64,000 nt of DNA from Pedobacter rhizosphaerae (GCF_900111155.1 NZ_FOGG01000012.1:1-64000), one strand, 5' to 3'; positions 46,538 to 56,481 are shown, numbered from the stretch's first letter. Program-made: numbers and translations. Notes: generated from the sequence alone by a model not told the origin.

Positions 46538-47608
46538 ATGAAACTGAGCAGAATGCCATTTGCATGCCTCATTATCTTGCTACACATCCTTTTATTCGGT
46601 AATGTAAATGCTCAAAAAAGGCACAAAGTACCAACGGAAAAAGATATGTCGGCCTACCTGATGGTTTATTTTAAAGACGATACCCATGGTTTGTATATGG
46701 CTTTAAGCAAGGATGGTTACAGCTTTACCGACGTTAATCAGGGCAAACCCATTATAGCAGGAGATACCATTGCAGAGCAAAAGGGCATTCGCGATCCATA
46801 TATTTATCGTGGTCCCGATGGGATGTTTTATCTGGCTTTAACCGACCTCCATATTTATGGACAAAAGGCCGGCTTTCGCAATACGGAATGGGAACGAGAC
46901 GGCAAGCAATTTGGCTGGGGAAACAACCGGGGTATTGTTTTAATGAAGTCGCCAGATTTAATCAACTGGACACATCAGGTATTACGGGTAGATATGGCAT
47001 TTCCGGAGCTGGCTAATATTGGCTGTGCCTGGGCTCCAGAAATGATTTACGATGAAGGTAAAAAGAAAACCATGCTTTACTTTTCCATGCGTTATGGCGC
47101 TGGGAAGGAAAAGGTTTATTACACCTACATGAGTGATGATTTTAGTAAAATGGAAACCTTTCCAAAACCCTTGTTTGAATATCCTAAAGAAGTAGCGTAT
47201 ATAGATGCCGACATAACAAAAGTAGGTAATAAATACCATATGTTTTATGCTTCGCATGATGGCACTTCGGGTATAAAACAGGCCGTTTCTGATTCGGTTA
47301 ATACCGGGTATCAGTACGACCCAAAATGGTATGATCCAGAACCTGCAGGTTGTGAAGCTCCAACCATTTACAAAAGAATTGGAGAAAATAAATGGGTACT
47401 CATATATGATATTTATCGCATCAATCCACACAATTTTGGTTTCAGTGAAACCAGTGATTTTATCAATTTTAAAAACCTTGGGCGTTTCAATGAGGGCGTA
47501 ATGAAATCGACAAATTTCAGGGTACCTAAACATCCTGCTGTTATTCAGGTTACCCGAAAAGAAGCACAAGCGTTGGCCAGGAGATGGGGACTGGATATGA
47601 AATTCTAA
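46538..47608 (+). CDS. Glycoside hydrolase family 43 enzyme
   Basis: This 356-residue secreted GH43 enzyme has a leader ending GNVNAQ. Seen: base D86 in GIRDPYIYRG, probable modulator D223 or D225 in YIDADI, acid E273 in GCEAPT, and WAPEMIYDEG at about 165-173. It belongs to the same extended-N-terminus type as the genes at 1373 and 48987. First gene of a four-gene plus-strand unit (GH43, GH27, GH43, GH43) with gaps of 3-30 bp. Side-chain arabinose or galactose removal is the inferred role. Confidence 0.88.
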   Translation: MKLSRMPFACLIILLHILLFGNVNAQKRHKVPTEKDMSAYLMVYFKDDTHGLYMALSKDGYSFTDVNQGKPIIAGDTIAEQKGIRDPYIYRGPDGMFYLALTDLHIYGQKAGFRNTEWERDGKQFGWGNNRGIVLMKSPDLINWTHQVLRVDMAFPELANIGCAWAPEMIYDEGKKKTMLYFSMRYGAGKEKVYYTYMSDDFSKMETFPKPLFEYPKEVAYIDADITKVGNKYHMFYASHDGTSGIKQAVSDSVNTGYQYDPKWYDPEPAGCEAPTIYKRIGENKWVLIYDIYRINPHNFGFSETSDFINFKNLGRFNEGVMKSTNFRVPKHPAVIQVTRKEAQALARRWGLDMKF

Positions 47609-47633
47609 CCATGATTTACTGATTTATAAAAAT

Positions 47634-48983
47634 ATGTTTAAAAAAGCCTTAACCATTTTATTTGTTTGTGGCATGACATCGTTCACACAAGCACAAACGA
47701 ATTCCTCTTTTAAAAGCTGGGCAGAAACGCCTCCAATGGGCTGGAATAGCTGGGATTGTTATGGATCAACTGTAACAGAAGCTGAAGTCAAAAAAAACGC
47801 CGATTATATGGCTGCCAAGCTTAAAAAAGCTGGTTGGGAATATGTAGTGGTAGATATTCGTTGGTTCGTTGAAAATGATAAGGCAGGTGGTTATAACCAA
47901 ACCGATCCACGGTACGTGATGGATGAATATGGCCGGTATTTACCTTATGATGGCCGCTTCCCCTCAGCTCCAGGAGGTAAAGGTTTTAAGGCTTTGGCCG
48001 ATTATGTACACAATAAAGGCTTAAAGTTTGGAATCCATATTATGCGGGGTATCCCGGTAGAAGCGGTAAAAAGGAAACTTCCTATTAAAGGCACACAAGG
48101 CATTACTGCCGATCAGATTTACACTACCGATTTACAATGCAAATGGTTGAGGGATAATTACACCATTGTGGCCGATAAGCCAGGGGCACAAGAATATTAC
48201 AACTCCATTTTGGAATTATACGCTTCATGGGGAGTAGATTTTATTAAGGTAGATGATTTATCCCGCCCTTACCACAAGGGAGAGATAGAATTAATCCGAA
48301 AGGCGATAGACCGTACAGGCAGAAAAATCATTTTAAGCACCTCACCTGGAGAAACACCTGTTGCAGATGCTAACCACGTTAAAGAACATGCCAATATGTG
48401 GCGCATGGTAGATGATGTGTGGGATGTTTGGAAGGATTTAGTTCATTTAATGGATGTTGCACAAGGTTGGTATGCTTATACGGCACCTGGAACATGGCCA
48501 GATTGTGATATGATTCCCTTAGGCAGAATTGCCATCCGCGGAGAACGCGGAAAAGACCGTATGACACGTTTATCCAAAGATGAACAGGTATCGCTAATGA
48601 CGTTTTTTACCATCTTTCGGTCTCCCTTGATGTTTGGCGGAGATCTTCCTTCTAACGATGCATTCACCCTATCCTTACTCAATAATAAAGAAATCCTTAA
48701 AATGCATAAAGATGGAGTAGAGGTGCGTCAACTGTTCATGGAAAATGGAAAGGTGGCCATCACTTCTCGCAATAGTAAAACGGGGGAACGCTATTTAGCA
48801 TTGTTTAACATTGGCGATAAAGATGCAGCAACGATTTCAGTTGATCTTAAAGCATTGGGCATTGGAAATGAATACAAAGCTAAGGAATTGTGGACTGGAG
48901 AAACCATTAAAGGCTCGGGTGCTACTTTTTCTAAACAGCTTGAAGCACATGCCAGCAAGGTTTTTAGTATAACAGGTAAATAA
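47634..48983 (+). CDS. GH27 alpha-galactosidase or beta-L-arabinopyranosidase
   Basis: This 449-residue exported enzyme has a leader ending TQAQ and the GH27 opening ETPPMGWNSWDCYG. Seen: nucleophile D207 in FIKVDDLS and acid/base D261 in WRMVDDVWD, with a C-terminal beta-sandwich from about residue 365. Known: GH27 covers alpha-galactosidases and beta-L-arabinopyranosidases; the latter act on arabinogalactan ends. The neighbourhood of GH43 and a galactanase makes the arabinopyranosidase reading attractive but unproven. The stop codon is followed within 3 bp by the next gene's ATG. Confidence 0.88.
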   Translation: MFKKALTILFVCGMTSFTQAQTNSSFKSWAETPPMGWNSWDCYGSTVTEAEVKKNADYMAAKLKKAGWEYVVVDIRWFVENDKAGGYNQTDPRYVMDEYGRYLPYDGRFPSAPGGKGFKALADYVHNKGLKFGIHIMRGIPVEAVKRKLPIKGTQGITADQIYTTDLQCKWLRDNYTIVADKPGAQEYYNSILELYASWGVDFIKVDDLSRPYHKGEIELIRKAIDRTGRKIILSTSPGETPVADANHVKEHANMWRMVDDVWDVWKDLVHLMDVAQGWYAYTAPGTWPDCDMIPLGRIAIRGERGKDRMTRLSKDEQVSLMTFFTIFRSPLMFGGDLPSNDAFTLSLLNNKEILKMHKDGVEVRQLFMENGKVAITSRNSKTGERYLALFNIGDKDAATISVDLKALGIGNEYKAKELWTGETIKGSGATFSKQLEAHASKVFSITGK

Positions 48984-48986
48984 TTG

Positions 48987-50303
48987 ATGATGAAGCTTAA
49001 TTTATCCATACTTTTTTCTGCAATGCTGCTTTTTATTACTATAAATTTAAAGGCGGCACTGTGGGACGAAAAAGACAGTACCGATCAGCAGAAAGTTGTG
49101 CTCGATGCGCAATCTTTGCTTATCCCGGCTGGTTATAGTCAGAATTTGCACTGGAATTTGATCCTCGATTCTATTGGGAAAAATGGGTCTGTTATTGGCT
49201 GGAAATCAAGTAATTCAGCCTATCTTTCTGATCAGGGAATATTGAAAAAACTTTCCCCACGCAAGGGAAAAAAGATAAAAGTAACGCTTACGGCCTTCCT
49301 TTCAAATGGGAAAGCAAAACTTAAAAAATCTTTTACCGTATGGATTGCTTACCAGGAGCAGGCTTTAGATGGTTATTTATTTGCCTACTTTGAAGGTTCG
49401 GGCCCGAGGGAGAAGGATGAACAATTGCGGTTTGGGCTAAGTGCCGATGCCATTAATTGGTTTGCACTGAATAAAAATCAACCCATTATTCCTTCAGAAA
49501 AAATATCTGGAACGGGGGGGATCAGAGATCCGCACATTCTGAGGGGAGAAGATGAGAAAAGTTTTTATCTGGTGGCAACCGATATGAATACTGCAAAAAA
49601 TGGCTGGGGGCATAATCTTGGCATTGTGATGCTCAAATCTGCGAACCTAACAGACTGGACAGATGCCTTTATCGATTTGGAGAAAAGCTATCCCACAAAA
49701 TTTAAAAATGTACAATGGGTGTGGGCACCGCAAACTATTTACGACCCTGCTGCGGCTAAATATCTGGTTTATTTTACGGTCAAATTTAAGGACGATGCCA
49801 AGCTGGATTTCTATTCGGCTTATGCTAACCCAGATTTTAATGGTTTTGAAAATGAACCAACCTTGATGTTTAGTCCGAAATATGGCGCGATTGATGGAGA
49901 TATTATTTATAAAGACGGTACCTATCATTTCTTCTTTAAGGGAAATACCAAGGACGAAAAAGGAAAAGAATTTGCCAATGGAATCAGGCAAGCAACCGCT
50001 AAAAGTTTACAAGGGCCATGGAAAGAAGATTTCAATTATCTGGATGCCTATTCTGCTAAAAAAATAGTGGTTGAAGGGTCAAGTGTTTTCAAGCTTAATC
50101 ATTCTGCAACTTATGTGTTGATGTATGATTTGTACACGAACCATCGCTACGAATTTCAGCGTACAGAAGATCTGTACCATTTTACCCCAACACCAGAATC
50201 TTTTACCAAGGATTTTTATCCACGACATGGCAGCGTAATTGGGATCACCCGAGAAGAAGCCAGACGTTTAAATGAAAAGTGGGGCGGGGCACCCGAAAAT
50301 TAA
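48987..50303 (+). CDS. GH43 enzyme with N-terminal Ig-like domain
   Basis: This roughly 438-residue exported GH43 enzyme has a leader ending LKA, an N-terminal beta domain (about 35-125) with GSVIGWKSSNSAYLSDQGIL, the pattern of an atrophied bacterial Ig domain often found before GH43 modules, and a propeller. Seen: base D181 in GIRDPHIL, D303/D305 in AIDGDI and likely acid E363 in VVEGSS. ATG 48987 is preferred over the adjacent TTG. It follows GH27 by 3 bp and precedes another GH43 by about 24 bp. Confidence 0.85.
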   Translation: MMKLNLSILFSAMLLFITINLKAALWDEKDSTDQQKVVLDAQSLLIPAGYSQNLHWNLILDSIGKNGSVIGWKSSNSAYLSDQGILKKLSPRKGKKIKVTLTAFLSNGKAKLKKSFTVWIAYQEQALDGYLFAYFEGSGPREKDEQLRFGLSADAINWFALNKNQPIIPSEKISGTGGIRDPHILRGEDEKSFYLVATDMNTAKNGWGHNLGIVMLKSANLTDWTDAFIDLEKSYPTKFKNVQWVWAPQTIYDPAAAKYLVYFTVKFKDDAKLDFYSAYANPDFNGFENEPTLMFSPKYGAIDGDIIYKDGTYHFFFKGNTKDEKGKEFANGIRQATAKSLQGPWKEDFNYLDAYSAKKIVVEGSSVFKLNHSATYVLMYDLYTNHRYEFQRTEDLYHFTPTPESFTKDFYPRHGSVIGITREEARRLNEKWGGAPEN

Positions 50304-50327
50304 CTTAAGAAACCATAAATGGAGATC

Positions 50328-51275
50328 ATGAAAAATGCTTTATTAACACTTGCTGGAGTAGCCTTTTTCTCCTGTAGTGCCCTTGCTCAAACCGATACTT
50401 TGCATGCGCCGGCTGCAGTTCTGCCCAACGTTTATGCCGATCCGCATATTGCTGCCTTTGGCAACAAATTTTATATTTATCCAACTACAGATGGTTCGGA
50501 AGGATGGAATTCGAGCAGTTTTACCGCCTGGTCTAGTAAAGATCTGGTAAAATGGAAATACGAAAAAGTGATATTGGATTTACCAAAAGATCTGAGCTGG
50601 GCAAAAGCACGGGCCTGGGCACCTGCCATTGCCTATAAAAATGGTCAATACTATTACTACTTTACGGCTGATGTAAACATTGGTGTAGCCGTTTCAGATA
50701 AGCCTGTAGGGCCTTTTAAAGATGCACTTGGCAAGCCTTTAATTAAAAAAGGAATGTTGAAAGGGCAAATGATAGATCCGATGGTTTTTGTTGATGATGA
50801 TGGAGAGGCCTACCTGTATTTTGGACAAGGCAATTGCAATATTGTGAAGCTGGGAGCAGATATGGTTTCTTACGACAGTACCAAGGTAGCAACTTTTAAA
50901 CCAAAGGGATATAATGAAGGTTCTTTTGTGTTTAAGAGAAAAGGAACTTATTACCTGATGTGGTCTGAGTACGATACCCGCGATCCGAGGTATTCGGTTG
51001 CGTATGCCACTTCTAAATCTCCTTTAGGACCATTTGTTAAGGCAGAAAACCATCCGGTTTTAAAAGGAAAAGGCGTGGTTAAAGGTGCCGGACATCATTC
51101 AGTGGTTCGGGTTCCGGGAACAGACGACTGGTACATTGCCTACCACCGTTTTAAAATTCCAGGTGGGAATGGCTATAATCGGGAAACCTGCATCTCGCCC
51201 ATGCGATTTGACGAACAGGGGAATATCTTACCTGTAGATGTTTTCGAAAAGCTGAAGCCGGTGAAGGTTAAGTAA
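50328..51275 (+). CDS. Glycoside hydrolase family 43 enzyme
   Basis: This 315-residue secreted GH43 enzyme has a leader ending SALAQ. Seen (numbering from the upstream ATG at 50319): D41 in YADPHIAAFG, D153 in MIDPMVF and E200 in YNEGSFV form the catalytic set; RAWAPAIAYK is conserved. It is single-domain. The ATG at 50328 is preferred because GGAG lies just upstream of it; 50319 is an alternative that adds three residues. It resembles the GH43 at 401 in layout more than its operon partners. Last gene of the unit, ending in front of a palindrome shared with the convergent GH39 gene. Confidence 0.88.
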   Translation: MKNALLTLAGVAFFSCSALAQTDTLHAPAAVLPNVYADPHIAAFGNKFYIYPTTDGSEGWNSSSFTAWSSKDLVKWKYEKVILDLPKDLSWAKARAWAPAIAYKNGQYYYYFTADVNIGVAVSDKPVGPFKDALGKPLIKKGMLKGQMIDPMVFVDDDGEAYLYFGQGNCNIVKLGADMVSYDSTKVATFKPKGYNEGSFVFKRKGTYYLMWSEYDTRDPRYSVAYATSKSPLGPFVKAENHPVLKGKGVVKGAGHHSVVRVPGTDDWYIAYHRFKIPGGNGYNRETCISPMRFDEQGNILPVDVFEKLKPVKVK

Positions 51276-51288
51276 AATAGACATCACT

Positions 51289-51321
51289 ATTTGATGTTCG
51301 GTGAGTCACGGAACATCAAAT
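51289..51321. terminator. Palindrome between convergent GH43 and GH39 genes
   Basis: ATTTGATGTTC and GAACATCAAAT are perfect 11-bp arms around GGTGAGTCACG. It lies 14 bp after the plus-strand stop and 49 bp after the minus-strand stop, so it can serve as a two-way terminator. The GTTC...GAAC core makes it a distant member of the REP group. Confidence 0.6.
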
Positions 51322-51369
51322 AATATTGCTGTTTTGGAACCTTGGTTTTCAGAACCTTGCACCACATTT

Positions 51370-53040
51370 CTAATCTATCTTCAATAACGAAATGCCTTGC
51401 CTGGCCAGCACAAACTTGAACGGTCCTTTTTCCGGATTAAATTTTATGGGCTTACCTATCGTTTTCAGTTCACTTGATTTTTCCAATTGGGCAATCTGAG
51501 CGGGGGTAGGTTGTTGCGGTGATCCCATTTGCTTCCAGGCTGCGTAAGAATTGCTGTGCTCGTCATCAATGCGGTAATGGGTAATCGTTACTTCTTTCTT
51601 AGTTAAGCCATTCAGAGCGACAGAAATACTGTCTATAGCACCTTTCTTATCTTCATCATGGTAATTCCAAACTAATACTGTTGCACTTTTCTCAGAACCT
51701 GCTGCTAAAACACCAATATCTGGTATTGGTTTACGAATACTGGAATCTAGCACTGTTTTTAAAGGATACATCAGATTACTTTTAACGGCTACACGATTGC
51801 CACTCATCTTTCCAAACATCCTGAATACGTTTAAAACAGGCTTATTTACGCCATTGGTGGCTAAATCTCTGAAGCCAGCAAACCAGGGTTGGTTTTCAAA
51901 TTCGAACGACCATGATACTGCTCCTAAAAGATTGATGTTGTATTGGTCTGTGAGTTCATATAATCTGGCAAAGGAAGCTGCGGTGTAGCTCGAGTACATC
52001 GTGCCGTTTCGGTAAGCATTTTCAGGATTAGTAGACATGCCACATGCTGCACATCCCTCCGGATCAAATTCACCAATAATGACCGGAATATTTTTGAGCT
52101 GAGGAAATTTACTGATCACCTTGTAATTGGCATCTACATTTCGAAGCTCTGTCCTGATATTCATCACGACCGTTCCGTTTACTACCCTCGGCGAGCCTTT
52201 AGCATGAAATAAAACGGCATCCAATGGGGATCCAATTTTACCTGTTACATAGTTGGTATCTTTTAAACAATGATTAAGAAAAGCTTCTAAATATTTACTA
52301 CCTCCGCCCGTAACATTCGCTCCACCAATTTTTGCTGTTGGTAATGCCCTTTTAAGGCCAGCAGCAGCATAATCATATAGCTTAAAGAAATCTGCCTGAG
52401 TACTCTTCCAATAAGCACCATCGGGTTCGTTCCAAACTTCCCAAAACCAGCTTTCTACTTCTTTTTGGCCATACCTTTCTACGCAGTGCTTAACCCATTC
52501 ATAAACCAGGTTGCTCCATTTCTGATAATCCTTTGGCGGGTAGGCCCAGCCTGTTAATATTTCCTCATATCGGGTACCCGGTTTCCAATGGTGCTGATAG
52601 GGGATGGGTTTTGTAGACAAAGCTTCGGGCATAAAGCCGATTTGTGCCAAAGGCTTCATCCCTCGTTTTACATAGGTATCGAAAATACGATCTACAATAG
52701 TCCAGTTGTAGATGGGTTTTCCATTGGCATCTTCAGTGTAAGCATTGGTTGATCCCCATTTTAGGGCAGGTGTTCCATCGCCTGAAGTTAGTAAGTTATG
52801 CGCCCGTACATACACCGGAACAGGACTGAGCCTTGCAATGTCGGTTAATAATTTCTGCCCATCCTTCATGTAGGTATAATTGGGCTCATCGTATCCAAAC
52901 CAGGCCCATATGGGCTTCATTGGGGCAACAGGCTTATTGAAGTTAACCTCAATGCTGGCTTTGTTCTGGCTGTAAGCTACTTGAACTGCTGCGAATAATG
53001 CAATAGCGAGGAGACTGATTTTAGCTGTTTTCATGTTCAA
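51370..53040 (-). CDS. GH39 glycoside hydrolase (beta-xylosidase-like)
   Basis: This 556-residue exported GH39 enzyme has a leader ending AYSQ (M1 or M3 start). Seen: TIM barrel with acid/base E205 in EVWNEPDG and nucleophile E324 in IIGEFDPEG, then a C-terminal beta-sandwich (about 430-556). Known: GH39 contains beta-xylosidases, alpha-L-iduronidases and some arabino- or galactosidases; the GH39 members of pectin and arabinogalactan loci vary in activity. CAACG-type exact assignment is not possible. It lies 148 bp downstream of the GH2 gene on the same strand, with one copy of a long inverted repeat in between. Confidence 0.87.
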   Translation of the reverse strand: MNMKTAKISLLAIALFAAVQVAYSQNKASIEVNFNKPVAPMKPIWAWFGYDEPNYTYMKDGQKLLTDIARLSPVPVYVRAHNLLTSGDGTPALKWGSTNAYTEDANGKPIYNWTIVDRIFDTYVKRGMKPLAQIGFMPEALSTKPIPYQHHWKPGTRYEEILTGWAYPPKDYQKWSNLVYEWVKHCVERYGQKEVESWFWEVWNEPDGAYWKSTQADFFKLYDYAAAGLKRALPTAKIGGANVTGGGSKYLEAFLNHCLKDTNYVTGKIGSPLDAVLFHAKGSPRVVNGTVVMNIRTELRNVDANYKVISKFPQLKNIPVIIGEFDPEGCAACGMSTNPENAYRNGTMYSSYTAASFARLYELTDQYNINLLGAVSWSFEFENQPWFAGFRDLATNGVNKPVLNVFRMFGKMSGNRVAVKSNLMYPLKTVLDSSIRKPIPDIGVLAAGSEKSATVLVWNYHDEDKKGAIDSISVALNGLTKKEVTITHYRIDDEHSNSYAAWKQMGSPQQPTPAQIAQLEKSSELKTIGKPIKFNPEKGPFKFVLARQGISLLKID

Positions 53041-53076
53041 TGGTTTTTATGGCAGAGAAATCCTTTCATTCATCCT

Positions 53077-53169
53077 GCTACTTCTATTCAGGACCTAGTC
53101 CGTAGTCGTTAGTCCCTAGTCTGGAAGTATGACTTTGGCTCCCAGTCTTGCTACTAAATACTTGATACT
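53077..53169 (-). repeat. Left copy of a ~93-bp inverted repeat flanking GH2-susD-susC
   Basis: Read on the minus strand it runs AGTATCAAGTATTTAGTAGC ... ATACTTCCAGACTAGG ... CTGAATAGAAGTAGC and aligns along its whole length to 62176-62270 on the plus strand, with roughly 80% identity judged by eye and a one-base gap. Confidence 0.75.
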
Positions 53170-53188
53170 AGTTTCTTTATACTCCCCA

Positions 53189-56149
53189 CTAAGGCAAAGT
53201 ATAAATCTCAGCCTCAATAATACTTAAACCACCTTTTGATTTTGTTTCCGCTCTTTCAATGCCATCATCTAGTTTCTTTCCGTTCACCTCAACACCAATC
53301 TTCGAATTATCGGTTTCCTTACCCGATCCCATGAGCTGAACAGTTACTGTTTTTCCTTTAGTTGGCTTACAGATGGCCGTAAAATAGCCTAAACTAGGTA
53401 CGGTATTGCCTTTAAAAACTTCTTTTCCATCCACTAAAATGCGTAAAGGATAAACTTTAGTCCTGAAACCGTTTACCTTTAATTGAACTTGGTTTACGGT
53501 GGTTTCCTGCGCAAGTTCATACTTAATCCAGGCCGTATTTAGGTTGCCGTCATTCACCCAATCACTTAATTCATTATCGTCGTAACTCAGATTAGCTTTG
53601 TCGCTGTTGGCACCTGCAGAGGCACTTACAATTTTAACCGCTTTTCTACTCAGCTTGTAGGTAGGAGCAGAAGGTGCAGCACCTCGCTGAAGGTTTGATT
53701 TTAATCCATCAGCAGGAAACTGATTAGATAATCCATTTTCAACATTTACGGGAGAAGTTTCCAGTGAAAGTGTAGCTGGTTTTAGTCCATCCGCTTTTGC
53801 AATCACATTAATTTTGCCTGCTGTGGTAGTAGATCGGATTAAAACCCTATTTACCCCACCCTCAACGGGTAATTGTTTAGACAAGATATAATTATCTGGT
53901 CCCTGGGCAATTCCGCCGCGCCATTCTGCCGGACCATTCAACTCAAAGTTAATCATGTTCAAGGCAATAGGGCAGCGGTTCCCGGCCGCATCTACAACTT
54001 CTACCTGAACCAGGGCTAAATCGGCTCCATCAGCTTTAAAGCCAGTTGGGTTTTGAATTTTCGTTAACTTAACACTCACTGGTTCTCCAGCTGTTTTCAA
54101 TTGTGTTTCCGCAAGCTTGATACCTTTAGTATTATAAGAAACAGCCTTGATTGCGCCAGGTTGGTAGGCAACATTTTTAAATGTAAAAAGGAAACCGTTG
54201 CTTTTTTCGCCGAAACCCAGTGATTTTCCGTTCAAAAACAACTCAGCCTTATCACCAGCAGCAATCACATAAACATTCTTTTTCGTTCCTGTTTTATAGT
54301 TCCAGTGGCCAATTAAATGGATTCCTGTTTTCTTGGCATCTACCCAGCCATCCCACATCACCTGGTGTGCATAAAAGCCATCTTTCGGAATTCGCATCGC
54401 ATCTACTTCACCGCTTCTGCGGTAATTTTCTTCACCACGATGGTGGGTATTTGAATCAGAGAAAATGATGTTTACCCCTCCAGAACTTACTCTTGTACCT
54501 GTTCCTGGTCGTTCTACATAATATTCATTCCAGCGGATTATATTTTCGATGGCATGGGTATCCTGGTTCCTGTTGTAGGTACTGGCATCAGCGCCGTTGT
54601 GTAATGGCCCTGCACCATTAATGTGATAGGGTGGGGAGAACTCATCCCAATATTTTCTTAAACCTTCATCTCTGGAGTATTCCATAGACCATAGCGGTTT
54701 AGTAGCACTTTTATTTATATAAAGCATTTCTCCGCCATATTCTGCCGATGGAATATCCAGCATCTCTCTGGATCCGATGGCTCTTCCTCCATTAGGGTCA
54801 TACTGATCTCTGATCGCCTTCATTTCTTGCATGTGTGCAGCGCTGATAGACTCGTTTCCACACTCGTAAAACAGGATACTTGGATTATTCCTGTTGTAAA
54901 TCATGGCATCCGTCATAACTGATTTTCGCTGATCCCATCGGGTACCAGTTACATCTTTTTCTGCATCGCCTGCTGGCATGGCTTGAATCAGTCCTACTCT
55001 GTCGCACGATTCAATATCCTGTTTCCAGGGCGTGATGTGCATCCAGCGAACCAAATTGGCATTACTTTCTACCATCAACTGGTTGCTGTAATCGCTTAAC
55101 CATGCCGGAACAGATAAGCCAATAGCTGGCCATTCGTTACTTGTACGTTGTGCATAGCCTTTCATCATCAATACCCGATCGTTTAAGTAAACCATACCAT
55201 CCTTGAATTCTGCTTTTCTGAAGCCTGTTTTGGTGCTTACCGCATCTACGGTATTGCCATTTACTTTTAAACGTGAGGTTACAGTATAGAGGTAGCCATA
55301 GCCCCAGCTCCAGAAATTTAAACCATTCACTAACGATTCGGCTTTAAGCTGAGCGGTAGCACCCGCTGCAATGTTCAGTAGCTCAGAAGTGTAAGTTTTA
55401 ATAATTTTTCCATCCGCATCTTTAATTTCTACTTCATACTGAACAGATTGACTGGCAGTAGTTTCATTTTTCACTTCTGATTCAGATACAATTACGGCGC
55501 TTTTTCCGGTGATATTGAAGTTTTTAGCATAAATGTAATTGCCTGTAGTTTTGAGAAATGAATAAAGCGGTAGGGTTTGATATAGCTTGCCTGTGAGGTG
55601 CAATCTAACATTTTTAGAAATACCACCATAGTTGGCGTTAAAGTTTTTGTCGCTCCATTGGTAGCCAGAATTAGTTGCCTTTTCGCGGTAATTCCAGGCA
55701 TTATCAATTCTAACAGCTAGTATATTTTCCTGATCGGGAAGGATGAATTCGCTGATATCGAAACCAAAGGCCATTACGCCATTTTCATGCCTTCCTATAA
55801 ATTTTCCATTGAGATAAAATTCTCCTGCCTGTCTAACCCCTTCAAATTCCAGGAATATTTTTTTGTTCGAGGATCCGGCTGGAAGTTTGAAATGCTTTCT
55901 ATACCAGGAGATTCCGGTACTAAGGTTTTCTATTGATTTCTTAAAGGCTTCGTCTTCATTCCAGGCATAGGGTAGGGTAATGGCTTTCCAGTCTTTATCA
56001 TCGAAAGTGCTTTGTTCAGCGCCTTGAATATCGCCAACGTATAATTTCCATCCGGGATTAAAGTTGAAGGTGTTTCTTAAATTTTGAGCAAAACTTAACG
56101 GGATTCCTATTATGGATAGGCAAAAAAGTACAAATAGCTTGTGCTTCAT
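53189..56149 (-). CDS. GH2 glycoside hydrolase (beta-galactosidase-like) with C-terminal extension
   Basis: This 986-residue exported GH2 enzyme has a leader ending SFAQ, a sugar-binding jelly roll, an Ig-like domain, a TIM barrel with acid/base E433 in YECGNESIS and nucleophile E490 in LWSMEYSRD, a DUF4982-like segment, and a C-terminal beta-sandwich (about 855-986; WVNDGNLNTAWIKYEL) resembling an F5/8-type binding domain. Known: GH2 of this build are usually beta-galactosidases. It has its own activator-type promoter at 56183-56228 and is separated from susD by a MITE-like element. A galactan-related role is inferred. Confidence 0.88.
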   Translation of the reverse strand: MKHKLFVLFCLSIIGIPLSFAQNLRNTFNFNPGWKLYVGDIQGAEQSTFDDKDWKAITLPYAWNEDEAFKKSIENLSTGISWYRKHFKLPAGSSNKKIFLEFEGVRQAGEFYLNGKFIGRHENGVMAFGFDISEFILPDQENILAVRIDNAWNYREKATNSGYQWSDKNFNANYGGISKNVRLHLTGKLYQTLPLYSFLKTTGNYIYAKNFNITGKSAVIVSESEVKNETTASQSVQYEVEIKDADGKIIKTYTSELLNIAAGATAQLKAESLVNGLNFWSWGYGYLYTVTSRLKVNGNTVDAVSTKTGFRKAEFKDGMVYLNDRVLMMKGYAQRTSNEWPAIGLSVPAWLSDYSNQLMVESNANLVRWMHITPWKQDIESCDRVGLIQAMPAGDAEKDVTGTRWDQRKSVMTDAMIYNRNNPSILFYECGNESISAAHMQEMKAIRDQYDPNGGRAIGSREMLDIPSAEYGGEMLYINKSATKPLWSMEYSRDEGLRKYWDEFSPPYHINGAGPLHNGADASTYNRNQDTHAIENIIRWNEYYVERPGTGTRVSSGGVNIIFSDSNTHHRGEENYRRSGEVDAMRIPKDGFYAHQVMWDGWVDAKKTGIHLIGHWNYKTGTKKNVYVIAAGDKAELFLNGKSLGFGEKSNGFLFTFKNVAYQPGAIKAVSYNTKGIKLAETQLKTAGEPVSVKLTKIQNPTGFKADGADLALVQVEVVDAAGNRCPIALNMINFELNGPAEWRGGIAQGPDNYILSKQLPVEGGVNRVLIRSTTTAGKINVIAKADGLKPATLSLETSPVNVENGLSNQFPADGLKSNLQRGAAPSAPTYKLSRKAVKIVSASAGANSDKANLSYDDNELSDWVNDGNLNTAWIKYELAQETTVNQVQLKVNGFRTKVYPLRILVDGKEVFKGNTVPSLGYFTAICKPTKGKTVTVQLMGSGKETDNSKIGVEVNGKKLDDGIERAETKSKGGLSIIEAEIYTLP

Positions 56150-56182
56150 GAGATAGTTACAATTTGGTTAGGGTTATTATTC

Positions 56183-56228
56183 TAAAGATACCTTGGGTAA
56201 ACTAGAAGGGCAACCTGTACTATCCTGT
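56183..56228 (-). promoter_or_regulatory. Putative activator site plus -7 element before GH2
   Basis: On the minus strand ACAGGATAGT then ACAGGTTG (complement of 56211-56228), exactly 20 bp, then TATCTTTA (56183-56190), followed by TAACCAAATT near 56161-56170. Distance to the ATG (56149) is about 34 bp from the -7 element. Confidence 0.7.
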
Positions 56229-56253
56229 GTTATTTGTAAGTTTTTTGAGATAA

Positions 56254-56481
56254 AACAAAGAGGCTGTGTCATAAATATCGATTGTCCATCCTGAACTCCC
56301 AGATGTGAAATCGGGACAAGTAGTTGAAGACCTTATTAATAAGGAGAAAACTAAAATGGATTACCCTTCGACAGGCTCAGGATGACAATCCATTTTAGTT
56401 TTCCCCTTAAGTTAATAGCATTGAGGACGTTTCGACAAGCTCAACATGACAGATTTTTATTTATGAAACAACCTCTTTGTT
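56254..56481. mobile_element. MITE-like element with 23-bp terminal inverted repeats
   Basis: The left end (56254-56276, AACAAAGAGGCTGTGTCATA...) and the right end (56459-56481) are inverted copies with 2 differences in 23. Inside is a second inverted repeat, GAAAACTAAAATGGATT (about 56343-56360) against its complement near 56389-56406, which folds around the palindromic text CTTCGACAGGCTCAGGATGAC. At 228 bp it has no coding capacity. Its inner hairpin could end the susC-susD transcript. The rest of 56150-56553 is the GH2 promoter and AT-rich spacer. Confidence 0.75.

Noticed and set aside
46982-47569. A 195-codon open frame on the minus strand
   Set aside because: It lies fully inside the GH43 gene at 46538, has no recognisable domain or leader and is a shadow frame.
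53071-53078. A further ACAGGAT-like half-site (GCAGGATG, minus strand) upstream of GH39
   Set aside because: The second half-site is missing, it falls at the edge of the inverted repeat, and the nearest TA is 21 bp away, not 20.
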